Shown here: piece by piece, positions 8,720-17,412 of the stretch | Position numbering within the stretch: position 1 is the first letter of the stretch | Layout of the letters: every line of letters begins with the position of its first letter | DNA from: Litorimonas cladophorae | Lineage (GTDB): Bacteria > Pseudomonadota > Alphaproteobacteria > Caulobacterales > Maricaulaceae | Assembly (NCBI RefSeq): GCF_014652455.1 | Contig: NZ_BMYV01000002.1 | Span: forward strand, 186,001-250,000 | Direction of reading: 5' to 3' | Length of the DNA: 64,000 nucleotides | Notes under the pieces: model-generated | Told to the model about the DNA's origin: nothing | The model's input: the letters and a program-made list of their open reading frames with translations, nothing else | The model's database searches: none | Position numbers and translations under genes: made by a program

Positions 8720-9337
8720 TTAGCCGAGATTTGTTGTCTTGAGCACTTTCATGGCACTAACAACGCGCTGGAAACTTTCTTCCGTGTTCCGCTTGCCTTG
8801 GTTGGCATCAGGATGAAGTTGTTTGACGAGTTGCGTGTAACGTTTGCGCACATCGGATTTAGAGGCTGTGTCATCCAAACCTAGATCGTTAAGGGCGCGA
8901 AGTTGCAGCTTGGATAAGCGGCGCGTCGGGATAGCTTTTTGTTGCGGCTCTGCACCATCGCCGAAGATATTATACCCTTCTTCGGTTGTTGCCGTGCCAC
9001 CCGCGCGGCGCTTTTTCTGTGCCGACGCGCGTTCGCCCGTATTCTTTTTGACATCCCAAGTTGGACGATGACCATGACGTGCGCCGATTTGCCATTCCTG
9101 AATTTCTTCATCGGTCTTGCCAGAGAAGAAATTCCAATTCTTATTATATTCGCGCGCGTGTTTTGTGCAGAAATTGAAGTAATCCCGCAGACGATCTTGG
9201 GACTTTGGCGCCTTACACCCGCCCAAGCTTACGCAGCCGGCCCATTCGCAGGGCAGCTCCTTCGCTTTTTTCTTTTTTTTCGACTTCGCCGCGCGAATAT
9301 CGATGCCTTTGGGTTTGTATTCGAAGCCGGACGCCAT
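8720..9337 (-). CDS. J-domain (DnaJ-like) protein
   Basis: A 205-aa protein with a C-terminal J domain: helices around residues 140-200 with the invariant HPD tripeptide in QLHPDANQG (about residue 174), which stimulates DnaK-type ATPases. The N-terminal 60 residues carry a lysine run and a cysteine cluster (PCEWAGCVSLGGCKAPK, then FNFCTKHAREY) that could bind a metal ion. This architecture is common next to cobS in alphaproteobacteria. The ATG at 9337 is chosen because it gives the conserved MASGFEYKPKG start; longer forms would run into bolA's leader. It is divergent from bolA, 47 bases apart. The client is unknown. Confidence 0.85.
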   Translation of the reverse strand: MASGFEYKPKGIDIRAAKSKKKKKAKELPCEWAGCVSLGGCKAPKSQDRLRDYFNFCTKHAREYNKNWNFFSGKTDEEIQEWQIGARHGHRPTWDVKKNTGERASAQKKRRAGGTATTEEGYNIFGDGAEPQQKAIPTRRLSKLQLRALNDLGLDDTASKSDVRKRYTQLVKQLHPDANQGKRNTEESFQRVVSAMKVLKTTNLG

Positions 9338-9384
9338 AGATAAGATCTTGTAGAAACGTGTTTGAAGAGTTGGGACCGCGCAAG

Positions 9385-9678
9385 ATGGGCATTTTGGTAG
9401 AGGCAATCAAGGGAAAACTGACCGAAGCGTTCACTCCGTCGCAGTTGGAGGTCATCGACCAGTCCCATTTACACGCTGCACATGGGGGCGCAGCCGAACA
9501 TAAAGCGGCCTTTCCCGAAAAAGACATGACGGATGAAACCCATGTACATGTCGTTATCACCTCTGATGTTTTTGCGGGCATGAACACATTGGCGAAACAT
9601 CGTGCGGTTCTGGCGGCGGTCGCAGAAGAAGTGGACCGTCTGCATGCGTTTTCGCTAGAGGCTAAAGCGCCGAGCTAG
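9385..9678 (+). CDS. bolA: BolA family protein
   Basis: A small (97 aa) BolA protein. The family partners with monothiol glutaredoxins in Fe-S trafficking and stress physiology. The BolA signature is present: LEVIDQSHLHAAHG, THVHVVITSDVFAGMNTLAKHR and VDRLHAFSLEAKAP at the C-terminus, including the conserved His residues. An in-frame GTG at 9358 would add nine residues (MFEELGPRK). The ATG fits homologue length better, but neither has a strong ribosome-binding site. It is divergently arranged with the J-domain gene, a pair often seen in alphaproteobacteria. Confidence 0.9.
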   Translation: MGILVEAIKGKLTEAFTPSQLEVIDQSHLHAAHGGAAEHKAAFPEKDMTDETHVHVVITSDVFAGMNTLAKHRAVLAAVAEEVDRLHAFSLEAKAPS

Positions 9679-9781
9679 CGGCTTGAGCAACAGTCGATAT
9701 CCGCCGACCACAGTCCAGTGCTTGCCAGAGCGTGGAAATTCCTTCAGCAAAGGTTAATCCGCAATTCTATAAGGGGACGCT

Positions 9782-11746
9782 ATGATGAGACGTGTTTTAT
9801 TGGCCTCCACCCTTTTAGCTCTCGGAGCCCTGACCACGGGCTGCGCTTCGACCGCTCAAGGTATGAAGGCCTCTGTCCTGACCACCTCTGTCCCGACGGA
9901 AGACTTGCGCGGTGAAATTCCCGAAGGGGGTGTATTGGCTGTCATCCGCTATCCCGCCATTGTCGAAGCCGATGCCAAAGATATTTACCATCGCGCCTAT
10001 GCCAGTCGGGCGATTGGGGGTCAGACGGGCAGGGGCGTGACCAATACGATTGAAACGGTTGCTGTCGCAGATAGCACGATCGTCAAATCTAACTACTTTG
10101 CGCTCTCGCTTTATAAGGAGCTCGCCGCGCGCTTGCCTGAACATTCTGTCCTGCTCTCGCCCCATGCCATCAAATTAGGCCCTGGCGGAGAGCTGACCTC
10201 GGAACCGATTACCGCTGCGGAGGATTTGCCCTCTGTCGTTTCTATTGATTTTGCGACGTATAGCTTTCCCGATAGCCGTAAGATGATGGGCGATGTTCCG
10301 CTCACCTTCGGGGATTTAGTTACGCCGCTGATCACTGTGCGCACAGATCATCGCGCGTCTGCGCCGACGCAGGGCTTGTTGCTCGCCTCACGTCCGCTTG
10401 TTTCTCGTGCGGCCGCAGAAGGTCGCGAGGCAGCATTAGAAACAATTACTGCCATGCAGTCAGGCGATTTATCGCCCGTAATTCCTGAGCTAGATTTTGT
10501 GTCTTATATCACCAATGACACACCGCAGGCCGTGTCGGTTGAAGGCTTGTCTATCCGCTCGGATACAAATTCAACGATGGTCTTGCCCGTCGAAAAAATC
10601 CGCATTCCTACGACCGAAATGGCACTGCTGCGCGGGGCCAGCGATGGCACGGTTGATCCCATTGACGACATTTACACGGAGGCGCTGTCCAATCGCATCA
10701 TCGCATTGATCAATGGAATCGACCCCGACAAAGCCATCATGATGGGCAAGGCAGCGTCTATTGCAGATTTCGACCCCAGCCTCGCCGCACTAACATTTGT
10801 TGGTTCCGATGACGATGATTATGCCGCCCGCGCCGCTTACGCCTCACGCCTTTTGGACGCGCAGCGGAAGTATTTATCTGTTCAATCCCTGCGTATTTTC
10901 GATGGAATTCACAATGGCGAGTTGGGCGCGCAGGTCCGTGATATGATCGCCGCTGAACATCAGGTTTTGGAAAAGCGGCGCACCTTGGCGCGTCAGCAGA
11001 ACCTTGCGACTGTGCTGGCGATTGCTAGCGTTGCGGCTGGCGCAGCGACAGCAGGTGGCAGTACAAACTGTCGCGGTGCCAGCAGCCAACGCGAATATGA
11101 TGATTGTATGCGGCGTCAAACCGCCCGTACCGCCGCCAGTTCGGCCATGGTGCAGGCGGGTATCTTTGCTGCGACTGAAGCTTATTCCAAGGCGCAGCTC
11201 TCACAGCAAGTTGGGACCAATTACCTCAATTCAATTGTGCCGGCTCTAGAGCAGCAAACAACCGTCACAGTGGATTTGCTGGATTCCAATGAGACGATCA
11301 CGGCCATTCGCTATGAGGATTTACAGGCCAAATTGCAGTCGCTTTATAGTTCTCGCCAACGCGCCCTCGATACTGTCGCGACCCAATGTGCTTATGTTGG
11401 CGAAGACGGAACAAAGCGTGGCACTTGGATGGGCGTTTGTGAAAATGGATTAGCCAATGGGTCAGGGGCAGGCGTGTTGAAAACCGAAGCCGATGTCATG
11501 GAATATTACGGTTATGCCCGCGCGGGTCTCGCGGATGGTCCGGGCTTGATGATCCGTCATACGGCGCTGGGCAGCATCTCTTATGAGGGCAGTTTTGCGA
11601 AGGGACGCCCCGATGGAACCGTCCGCGTCAGCCAATCTGGTCGCGAAGATCAAACACGTATTTATGTCGATGGCATGGACCGTGGCGCGTCAACGCAAAC
11701 GGCGGCCTCACCTTTTGCCGGTTCAACGGGCGGGGCTGTTAACTGA
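9782..11746 (+). CDS. Large lipoprotein with C-terminal MORN-like repeats, first gene of the VWA/motor operon
   Basis: This 654-aa protein has a lipobox LTTGC (Cys21), so it is probably anchored in the outer membrane or the periplasmic face of the inner membrane. I recognise no family for residues 25-400. A small-residue-rich hydrophobic stretch (about 405-430) is followed by CRGASSQREYDDCMRR, whose two cysteines may pair. Residues about 535-630 hold MORN-like units (GTWMGVCENGLANGSGAG, GYARAGLADGPGLM, YEGSFAKGRPDGTVRV). It is the start of a run of eight genes; its TGA overlaps the next ATG (TGATG). An AAGGGGA site precedes the start. Function unknown; envelope placement is inferred. Confidence 0.8.
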   Translation: MMRRVLLASTLLALGALTTGCASTAQGMKASVLTTSVPTEDLRGEIPEGGVLAVIRYPAIVEADAKDIYHRAYASRAIGGQTGRGVTNTIETVAVADSTIVKSNYFALSLYKELAARLPEHSVLLSPHAIKLGPGGELTSEPITAAEDLPSVVSIDFATYSFPDSRKMMGDVPLTFGDLVTPLITVRTDHRASAPTQGLLLASRPLVSRAAAEGREAALETITAMQSGDLSPVIPELDFVSYITNDTPQAVSVEGLSIRSDTNSTMVLPVEKIRIPTTEMALLRGASDGTVDPIDDIYTEALSNRIIALINGIDPDKAIMMGKAASIADFDPSLAALTFVGSDDDDYAARAAYASRLLDAQRKYLSVQSLRIFDGIHNGELGAQVRDMIAAEHQVLEKRRTLARQQNLATVLAIASVAAGAATAGGSTNCRGASSQREYDDCMRRQTARTAASSAMVQAGIFAATEAYSKAQLSQQVGTNYLNSIVPALEQQTTVTVDLLDSNETITAIRYEDLQAKLQSLYSSRQRALDTVATQCAYVGEDGTKRGTWMGVCENGLANGSGAGVLKTEADVMEYYGYARAGLADGPGLMIRHTALGSISYEGSFAKGRPDGTVRVSQSGREDQTRIYVDGMDRGASTQTAASPFAGSTGGAVN

Positions 11747-12558
11747 TGTTGCGCACAGCCCTCATAAGTGCGGCTTTGCTGTTGCCGACATTTGCTTATG
11801 CAGGTGACGATAGCGCGACAGCAATTTCGTCTGTGCCCGTCGCGGCGCAGAATCAAGACCGCTGCATTGCGCAAATGTCGGATTTCCCAACGGATGACCC
11901 AACGGCGCGCTATCAGTTTTTCAGATTGGTCAGTGATGTTGGTTTCGGCGCAGATGTCGAAACACGTCAGCTGTTTAATCATTATGGTCAGCCAAGTGTC
12001 GAAATAGGGACCCCTGTTTTGTCAGTTATTGAAGACATCGCGAACCCCGTCCTACGTCAGGCCGCGCCTGAAATCGTGGTGGCGAGCATGAACCATCTCG
12101 TTGATTTTGCGCAAACCTGCGATGTCTATATAACCGGCCAAACAGAGAGTTTGACGGCGTTCGACCCGACACTTGCCAATCCAGAGTTAAATACTGCCAT
12201 TGCCGAAGACGCGCTTTTCTTGCGTCAAATTCTGTCCGAAAGCCTCTCCCGCCTTGGTGCCGATAGTGACCCCATTTGGGCGGGCGCGACGCGTGCATAT
12301 AGCCGAAGCCTCGTCACGCAACGCGATTCCGTCGAATTTGCGGCGTTCGAAAGTGAGATCGCCGAGCTGGAAACCTTATTCATGGATGATCTGGATGGAC
12401 GCTTGGCGCGGTCAAATGATGTTATAAATTCAGAAATGGACCGAGAAATTTTGGGCGACTCTGTGCAGTTGTCCAATGATATGAATGAAGCAGCGATGAA
12501 ACAAGCGCGCCAAGATCGTCTCTATCGCTTGCTGAGAATATTCGGCGGCGGACGCTAG
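11746..12558 (+). CDS. Secreted hypothetical protein, second gene of the VWA/motor operon
   Basis: A 270-aa protein with a clean signal peptide (LISAALLLPTFAYA, cut near residue 19) and no membrane segment afterwards, so it is periplasmic. The rest is predicted helical. Two cysteines (CIAQMSD, about 41, and QTCDVYI, about 125) could form a disulfide. I do not recognise a family. Its start codon overlaps the stop of the lipoprotein gene by one base and its stop is 6 bases before the first VWA gene, so it is almost certainly translated from the same message. It may be a structural or accessory part of the complex; that is inference from context. Confidence 0.7.
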   Translation: MLRTALISAALLLPTFAYAGDDSATAISSVPVAAQNQDRCIAQMSDFPTDDPTARYQFFRLVSDVGFGADVETRQLFNHYGQPSVEIGTPVLSVIEDIANPVLRQAAPEIVVASMNHLVDFAQTCDVYITGQTESLTAFDPTLANPELNTAIAEDALFLRQILSESLSRLGADSDPIWAGATRAYSRSLVTQRDSVEFAAFESEIAELETLFMDDLDGRLARSNDVINSEMDREILGDSVQLSNDMNEAAMKQARQDRLYRLLRIFGGGR

Positions 12559-12564
12559 GGTCAG

Positions 12565-13518
12565 ATGAAGTCTCGTCGGCGCAATATTGCCGTTTTTTCT
12601 ATCTCGGCGTTGGATTTATTTGCCGCAGCGCTGGGGGCCTTTATTCTCATCGTGCTGGTGCTCTTCCCCTATTATAAATTGGGCGGCACAGATGTATCGA
12701 TGGAAGAGCTTGAGGAGCAAGTCCGCAAGCGGCGTTTCGCGGCCGAAAGCGTTCGCACAGATATGTCCGTTATCCGCGCCTTACAAAGCGAAATTCGCTT
12801 GCTGGATAAGCAGTATCTCACAACGCAGACGGAAATGAGCGAGACAGAGGACAAGCTTGCCGAAGTGTTGAAGGCGATCACCGAAGTTGAAATTCCCGAT
12901 CCTCAACCCCAACCTGAGCCGATTCCCGATCCGATGCCGACGCCGCGCCCTGAACCACCAGAGCCGCCTCGTTCTATCAATCGCGGCGTCCCATTTTCTA
13001 TTTTGGGTCTGGCAACCGATAGGCGTGAAGTTGTCATCTTGGTCGATATGTCAGGGTCGATGCAGGCGCATAAGTCCAAAGTCACGCAAGCTCTGAACGA
13101 GATTATCTCGCAGATGAAACCCGATAACCGCTTTGCGATCATCGGGTATCGAGGTGGGCCAACCTATGACAGCTTTCCCAGCAATGGCCAATTGGTGCGG
13201 GCCGATGCGGCAACATTGGCGCGTGCGCGAGATTTCGTAGATCGTCTGCCCAGTCGTTTTGGTGGTGGCACACCAACCCAAAGTGCGCTCATCCGAACGC
13301 TCAATTTAAAGCCCGAAGCTATTATTCTGATCAGTGACGGTGCGCCAGATGATGGACAACCCGGTGCGATTATTCGCAATGTTACCAACCGAAATCGCGG
13401 TCGCGCTGAGATTCATACCGTGGCTATTGGCGACTATACGTCAGACAAAAAACTGACGATTTTTTTGCAAGAGCTGGCCAATCGGAATCAGGGTGAATTT
13501 GTGGGGCGGTCCCGATGA
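12565..13518 (+). CDS. Single-TM VWA protein with intact MIDAS and an Asp in the TM segment
   Basis: A 317-aa protein. It has a short basic cytoplasmic end (MKSRRRN), one TM helix with an acidic residue near its start (SISALDLFAAALGAF, Asp17), a coiled coil (about 45-108), a Pro-rich linker (111-137) and a VWA domain (about 150-317). The VWA domain has a complete metal-ion-dependent adhesion site: DMSGS (161-165), Thr in GGGTPT (about 216) and Asp in ISDGAPDD (about 238). The Asp-bearing single TM resembles MotB/ExbD/TolR, which carry protons past a MotA/ExbB/TolQ partner; such a partner is encoded two genes downstream. It overlaps its paralogue by four bases (ATGA). The motor role is inferred. 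Confidence 0.8.
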   Translation: MKSRRRNIAVFSISALDLFAAALGAFILIVLVLFPYYKLGGTDVSMEELEEQVRKRRFAAESVRTDMSVIRALQSEIRLLDKQYLTTQTEMSETEDKLAEVLKAITEVEIPDPQPQPEPIPDPMPTPRPEPPEPPRSINRGVPFSILGLATDRREVVILVDMSGSMQAHKSKVTQALNEIISQMKPDNRFAIIGYRGGPTYDSFPSNGQLVRADAATLARARDFVDRLPSRFGGGTPTQSALIRTLNLKPEAIILISDGAPDDGQPGAIIRNVTNRNRGRAEIHTVAIGDYTSDKKLTIFLQELANRNQGEFVGRSR

Positions 13519-14498
13519 AGCGCCGCTCTGATCGACAAATCGAAGTCTTCTCTATGTCGGCGATTGATCTCTTCGCGGCGGCGATGGGGGCCTTCGCGCT
13601 GATCGCAATTATCTTGCTGCCCTATTACCAGAATGAGTTGCGTGAAAAGACACCTGATAATGCGATTGCGGAGCTGCTGCGCGCAGCTGAAGAGAGCTCC
13701 GTTGAAACGGAAGAGAAGAAAAAAGCGTTGGAAATTAAGCGCTCGGCGATGGCGCAAAATGTCTCTGATGTGAAATCCGAGGCACAAGAGTTGCTGAATA
13801 AGTTGCGCGCCGCTGAACAAAGTCTGCTCGAGAAGCAGGCTGCCGCAACCCCGCCACCGGCTGTTGTTGTTCCTGAGCCGATTGAAGAAGACCCCGGGCC
13901 ATTGCCTGAACCGGCGACGGTTTCTTTCCGCTTTCTCGGCATGAATACCACGGCCGATGACATTGTTGTCGCATTGGATATGAGCCGTTGCATGGGCGGT
14001 CACGAGGCCTCGGTGAATAAAGCCGTGGAGCGCGTCATACTTTCCCTACAGGATAATCACGCCGTCAAAGTCTTAGGCTTTCAGCAAACCGATGCGGGAC
14101 CACGTATCCGTCAATGGCCGGCCAATGGACGCCTTCGCCAAATTAATGCGGGCGGCACAAAGACGGGGGCGATTGATTTTGCCAAAGGTCTAACGCGGCA
14201 ATTTGGGGGCTCAGCCTCTATGTTGGACGCGTTTGACAAAATGCTATCTGGGCCTGGCGAAGCGATTTTCTTGATCAGTGACGGCTTGCCAAATCCACGG
14301 GCCAATGATGGCTTGTCGCCAAACCGTTTGATCTCTGAGATCACCCGCAGGAACGCCGGACGGAAAGAAATCCACGCGGTTGTTGTCGGCAATTATTTCG
14401 ATTTTCGCGGAACTGTTGAATTCATGGAAAACCTTGCGGCGAAGAACAATGGACAATTTATGGCCTTGGCTTCGACTTCCGCTGGCGTCTGTGATTAA
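13515..14498 (+). CDS. Paralogous single-TM VWA protein with degenerate MIDAS
   Basis: A 327-aa paralogue of the preceding protein with the same plan: MKRRSDRQIEVFSMSAIDLFAAAMGAF (Asp18 in the TM), a charged coiled coil (about 45-110), a Pro-rich linker and a VWA domain. The metal site is altered. DMSRC (155-159) has Cys in place of the last Ser, and the Thr loop reads FGGSASM, although ISDGLPNP is kept. This looks like a tandem duplication followed by specialisation into an active/inactive pair that could form a heterodimer on the channel subunit; MotB and ExbD act as dimers. Start overlaps the previous stop (ATGA). The partner role is inferred. Confidence 0.8.
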   Translation: MKRRSDRQIEVFSMSAIDLFAAAMGAFALIAIILLPYYQNELREKTPDNAIAELLRAAEESSVETEEKKKALEIKRSAMAQNVSDVKSEAQELLNKLRAAEQSLLEKQAAATPPPAVVVPEPIEEDPGPLPEPATVSFRFLGMNTTADDIVVALDMSRCMGGHEASVNKAVERVILSLQDNHAVKVLGFQQTDAGPRIRQWPANGRLRQINAGGTKTGAIDFAKGLTRQFGGSASMLDAFDKMLSGPGEAIFLISDGLPNPRANDGLSPNRLISEITRRNAGRKEIHAVVVGNYFDFRGTVEFMENLAAKNNGQFMALASTSAGVCD

Positions 14499-14522
14499 AG
14501 ATTGGGATTAGAAAGAAACCTC

Positions 14523-15311
14523 ATGAATAATACCTCTCTCATTCGTCGACTATTTGTCTTCCTTGTCGCCCTTGTCGGCGCGATTGTTACCATCGGAATT
14601 ATCCGCGTGGCCGCATCTCCTGCGCTGCAAGAAATTCTCCTCGATGCGGATGCGGATTTCTGGCCGTTCACGGTTCAGAATGTGATGTGGGTCGCATTAT
14701 TCATTGGTTTCGGGGAAATTTTCTTACGTTGGTCAGCTGCCAGTGATGAAGAAAACCAGCTCAAGCGCGGCTACCTTCCGACAGATGGGCGCGCGCTGGA
14801 TGGCGAAACATTAGGCCGGATCAAGACAGGTATTACCGACCGCCGCTTTGGTCGCGCCGCTTTCCTGCCGCGCATGATCGAGCGAACTATTGATCAATAC
14901 CGCATGAGCGGGAATGAAGACCAAGCCATCAGCGTTCTAAATTCCTCGCTGGAACTTTACATGCACGAAATTGATTTGCGCTATTCCATGTTGCGCTACC
15001 TCACATGGTTGATCCCGTCTCTTGGATTTATCGGGACCGTGATGGGGATTATGTTCGCGCTGCAATATGCGGGTGTTCCCGCCAATGCCGAAGCTGATGA
15101 TTTCCTCTATCAAGTCACCTCACGTTTGGGCGTGGCCTTCACGACAACCTTGCTTGCGTTGATCATGTCCGCCGTACTGGTGCTCATCCAATCGCTTGTG
15201 CAGAGCAAAGAAGAACGCGCCCTAAATGAAGCCGGCCAATATTGTCTCGATAATTTAATTCTGCGTTTGGGCACTGGGCCAGATGCCAATACGAATACTT
15301 CGTCTGAATGA
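14523..15311 (+). CDS. MotA/TolQ/ExbB-family proton channel subunit
   Basis: A 262-aa protein with four predicted TM helices (about residues 8-28, 50-70, 160-182, 200-222). The last two carry the family signature: WLIPSLGFIGTVMGIMFAL, and LGVAFTTTLLALIMSAVLVL with its TTT. Proteins of this family form pentamers around two MotB/ExbD/TolR-type single-TM partners and convert ion flow into mechanical work in the envelope. Here the neighbouring single-TM proteins with TM aspartates are the natural partners. The ATG at 14523 is preferred over a TTG at 14502 because of a GAAAGAAA site just upstream. Its stop overlaps the next start (ATGA). Confidence 0.85.
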   Translation: MNNTSLIRRLFVFLVALVGAIVTIGIIRVAASPALQEILLDADADFWPFTVQNVMWVALFIGFGEIFLRWSAASDEENQLKRGYLPTDGRALDGETLGRIKTGITDRRFGRAAFLPRMIERTIDQYRMSGNEDQAISVLNSSLELYMHEIDLRYSMLRYLTWLIPSLGFIGTVMGIMFALQYAGVPANAEADDFLYQVTSRLGVAFTTTLLALIMSAVLVLIQSLVQSKEERALNEAGQYCLDNLILRLGTGPDANTNTSSE

Positions 15312-15799
15312 AACGGCCTCCGATACAAAAGCTGAAGCATGCGAGTTATTTCTGGCCAGGGTTTATGCTGATTAGCTTAACTTATGCCGCATTCATGGCG
15401 GTCCCGACGAGAGAGGGTAATGACGTCGGCGCTGGGAACCCAGAGATATTTGTCGTTGCAGGATTACTGGGGGCTGTTTTTTGCTTTGCAATGATGTTGT
15501 TTTCTCCGTCTCTCAAGCTGTCCCCATCGGGCTTCGCGTTTAGGTATCCGCTGAAATCCTATTCCCATGCGTGGTTAGATGTTTCTGAATTTCGCGTCAG
15601 TAAATTCACAAAAGGGCGTCCCAGCGTGTCCTTTGACCTTTTGTCTGACACGCATGAGAAGACGAAAACTTTTGACGCCACTTTTGGATACGCGGCCGCT
15701 GATTTGGCAAAACTCTTTAATACTTACCGCGCTTATGCTCTCTTTGAAGAGTCAGAGAAAAATTACGCGATATTCGCGGATCAGGACGTTACATCATGA
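15308..15799 (+). CDS. Two-TM hypothetical membrane protein, possibly PH-like
   Basis: A 163-aa protein with two TM helices near the N-terminus (about 15-32 and 45-66) followed by a beta-rich domain. LKLSPSGFAFRYPLKSYSHA and WLDVSEFRVSKF resemble bacterial PH-like or STM3941-type membrane proteins, with the soluble domain on the cytoplasmic side. No catalytic residue stands out. It is translationally coupled at both ends: its ATG overlaps the stop of the channel gene and its stop overlaps the next ATG (both ATGA). Coupling this tight suggests it belongs to the same complex, possibly as a cytoplasmic regulator. Function not known. Confidence 0.65.
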   Translation: MKRPPIQKLKHASYFWPGFMLISLTYAAFMAVPTREGNDVGAGNPEIFVVAGLLGAVFCFAMMLFSPSLKLSPSGFAFRYPLKSYSHAWLDVSEFRVSKFTKGRPSVSFDLLSDTHEKTKTFDATFGYAAADLAKLFNTYRAYALFEESEKNYAIFADQDVTS

Positions 15800-17355
15800 C
15801 TAACCCCAATGACGGCTGGCAAGCCCCGCATGAACGTGATCAATTTGCGGTTCGCGAAGAACGCGCGCCTTGGCTGAAATACTCTGTTGGTCTCCTTGCC
15901 CTCCTTCTCGTGGGCGGCGGGGCAATTTGGCTGGCCTCAAAAGTGGTTGTCGCCGATGACGTGCCGACGATCGAACGGACGGATAATTCGGATGTAAAGC
16001 CTTCCGAGGTTGAACAACCCCAAGCCCCGAAATCCGCCGATGATCTAGCGTGGGTGAAAGCGCTCGAAACTGACACGGTCGAAGGTTATCGTGATTATCT
16101 GGCCGCGTTTCCGAATGGTCGCCATGTCGAAGACGCGCAGCGCTTGCTCAATGAATTTGACGAAAACGCGTGGCAATTGGCCGAGGAACGCGACACGGTT
16201 CAAGGTTATGAAGACTATCTCGCGAGCTGGCCAGAAGGCCTACACGCGACCGAGGCCCGCGACCGGATTGCGAAAATAAAGGCCGAAGAAGAGGCGCGTC
16301 GCAAAAACGCAGCCGAAGCCGCACGCCAAGAAGCGGCTGCGTGGAAAGCGGCGGCTCAAGCCAATACAATTCCATCTTATGAGGGCTATCTCTCTAAATT
16401 TTCGTCAGGCAAAAACGCGCCAGAAGCGCAAGCCCGCATTGATCGCCTGCGCGCCAGCGCCGCTGATGAAGGTGCATGGACCGCGGCCAAGGCCGTCGAT
16501 AGCGCCGATGCCTATCAGCAATATCTCACTAGCTTCCCACAAGGCGCGCATGTCGCCGAGGCCATTGCGCGAATTGAAACTTTGCGTCCAGGCCCAGGAA
16601 AAACTTTCAAAGATTGCGCCGCTTGTCCGACGATGGTGACACTCCCTGCGGGGACAGCCGAACTTGGCGCGGCGGAAACGGACGGCAACGCGAAACCGAA
16701 TGAAAAGCCAGCACGGCCTGTTACTTTTACCAATCTCTTTGCGATTGGCGTGACCGAAGTCACCTTTGATCAATATGGCGCATGCGTCAGCGCGGGCGGC
16801 TGTAAATCCATGCCGTCCGACAATGGCTGGGGGCAGGGTAGCCGCCCCGTCATTAATGTCAGTTGGTCCGATGCCGTTGCCTATGCACAGTGGCTGTCCA
16901 CCACCACGGGTAAACGTTATGGCCTGCCCTCTGATGCGCAGTGGGAATATGCGGCACGTGGCGGCGATACAGGGCTCTATCCGGGCGGCTCTGCCAAAGC
17001 GCTCTGCGCCTTCGCCAACGGCGCCGCCAAGGAGTCAGAACTCCCTTGGGCGAATGAGGCCTGTACGGATTTGGCGGGAGATCGCACTCTGCCTGCGGGG
17101 TCGTTGTCCAAGAATAAATTCGGCGTCGCGGATATGTTGGGGAATGTGGGAGAATGGGTGTTGGATTGTAACACGCTGAACCTGCGGGATGCGCCAGTTG
17201 ATGGCTCCGCCGATGCGCGGGGGTCTTGTTCGCAACGGATTGTGCGCGGGGGATCGTGGTTCTCTGGGCCCGATGATCTGCGCTATTCGGCCCGAGCGGT
17301 TCAACGTCGCGGCGATACCAATGATTTCACAGGCTTTCGGGTCGTGCGGAACTAG
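15796..17355 (+). CDS. Membrane-anchored FGE-sulfatase (SUMF1)-fold protein with four ~45-aa repeats
   Basis: A 519-aa protein with a cytoplasmic N-terminus, one TM helix (about 30-50) and four repeats of the W-x-x-A...Y-x-x-YL-x-x-(F/W)P-x-G-x-H-x-x-x-A type (about 84-260, third degenerate, helical, TPR-like). A formylglycine-generating-enzyme-like domain follows (about 275-519), with VTEVTFDQYGACV, VINVSWSDAVAYAQWLS, YGLPSDAQWEYAARGG, MLGNVGEWVLDC and RIVRGGSWFSGPDDLRYSAR. True FGE enzymes have two catalytic cysteines just after RGGSW; here that stretch has Ser/Gly/Asp, so the domain is probably a binding module. The whole C-terminal part would be periplasmic. It may be the ligand-facing part of the operon's complex (inference). 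Confidence 0.85.
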   Translation: MTNPNDGWQAPHERDQFAVREERAPWLKYSVGLLALLLVGGGAIWLASKVVVADDVPTIERTDNSDVKPSEVEQPQAPKSADDLAWVKALETDTVEGYRDYLAAFPNGRHVEDAQRLLNEFDENAWQLAEERDTVQGYEDYLASWPEGLHATEARDRIAKIKAEEEARRKNAAEAARQEAAAWKAAAQANTIPSYEGYLSKFSSGKNAPEAQARIDRLRASAADEGAWTAAKAVDSADAYQQYLTSFPQGAHVAEAIARIETLRPGPGKTFKDCAACPTMVTLPAGTAELGAAETDGNAKPNEKPARPVTFTNLFAIGVTEVTFDQYGACVSAGGCKSMPSDNGWGQGSRPVINVSWSDAVAYAQWLSTTTGKRYGLPSDAQWEYAARGGDTGLYPGGSAKALCAFANGAAKESELPWANEACTDLAGDRTLPAGSLSKNKFGVADMLGNVGEWVLDCNTLNLRDAPVDGSADARGSCSQRIVRGGSWFSGPDDLRYSARAVQRRGDTNDFTGFRVVRN

Positions 17356-17412
17356 CGTGAGATAAACGCGCCATTCATCCCACTTTCAGGCCATTTGTGC
17401 TAGGCGGAGGAC

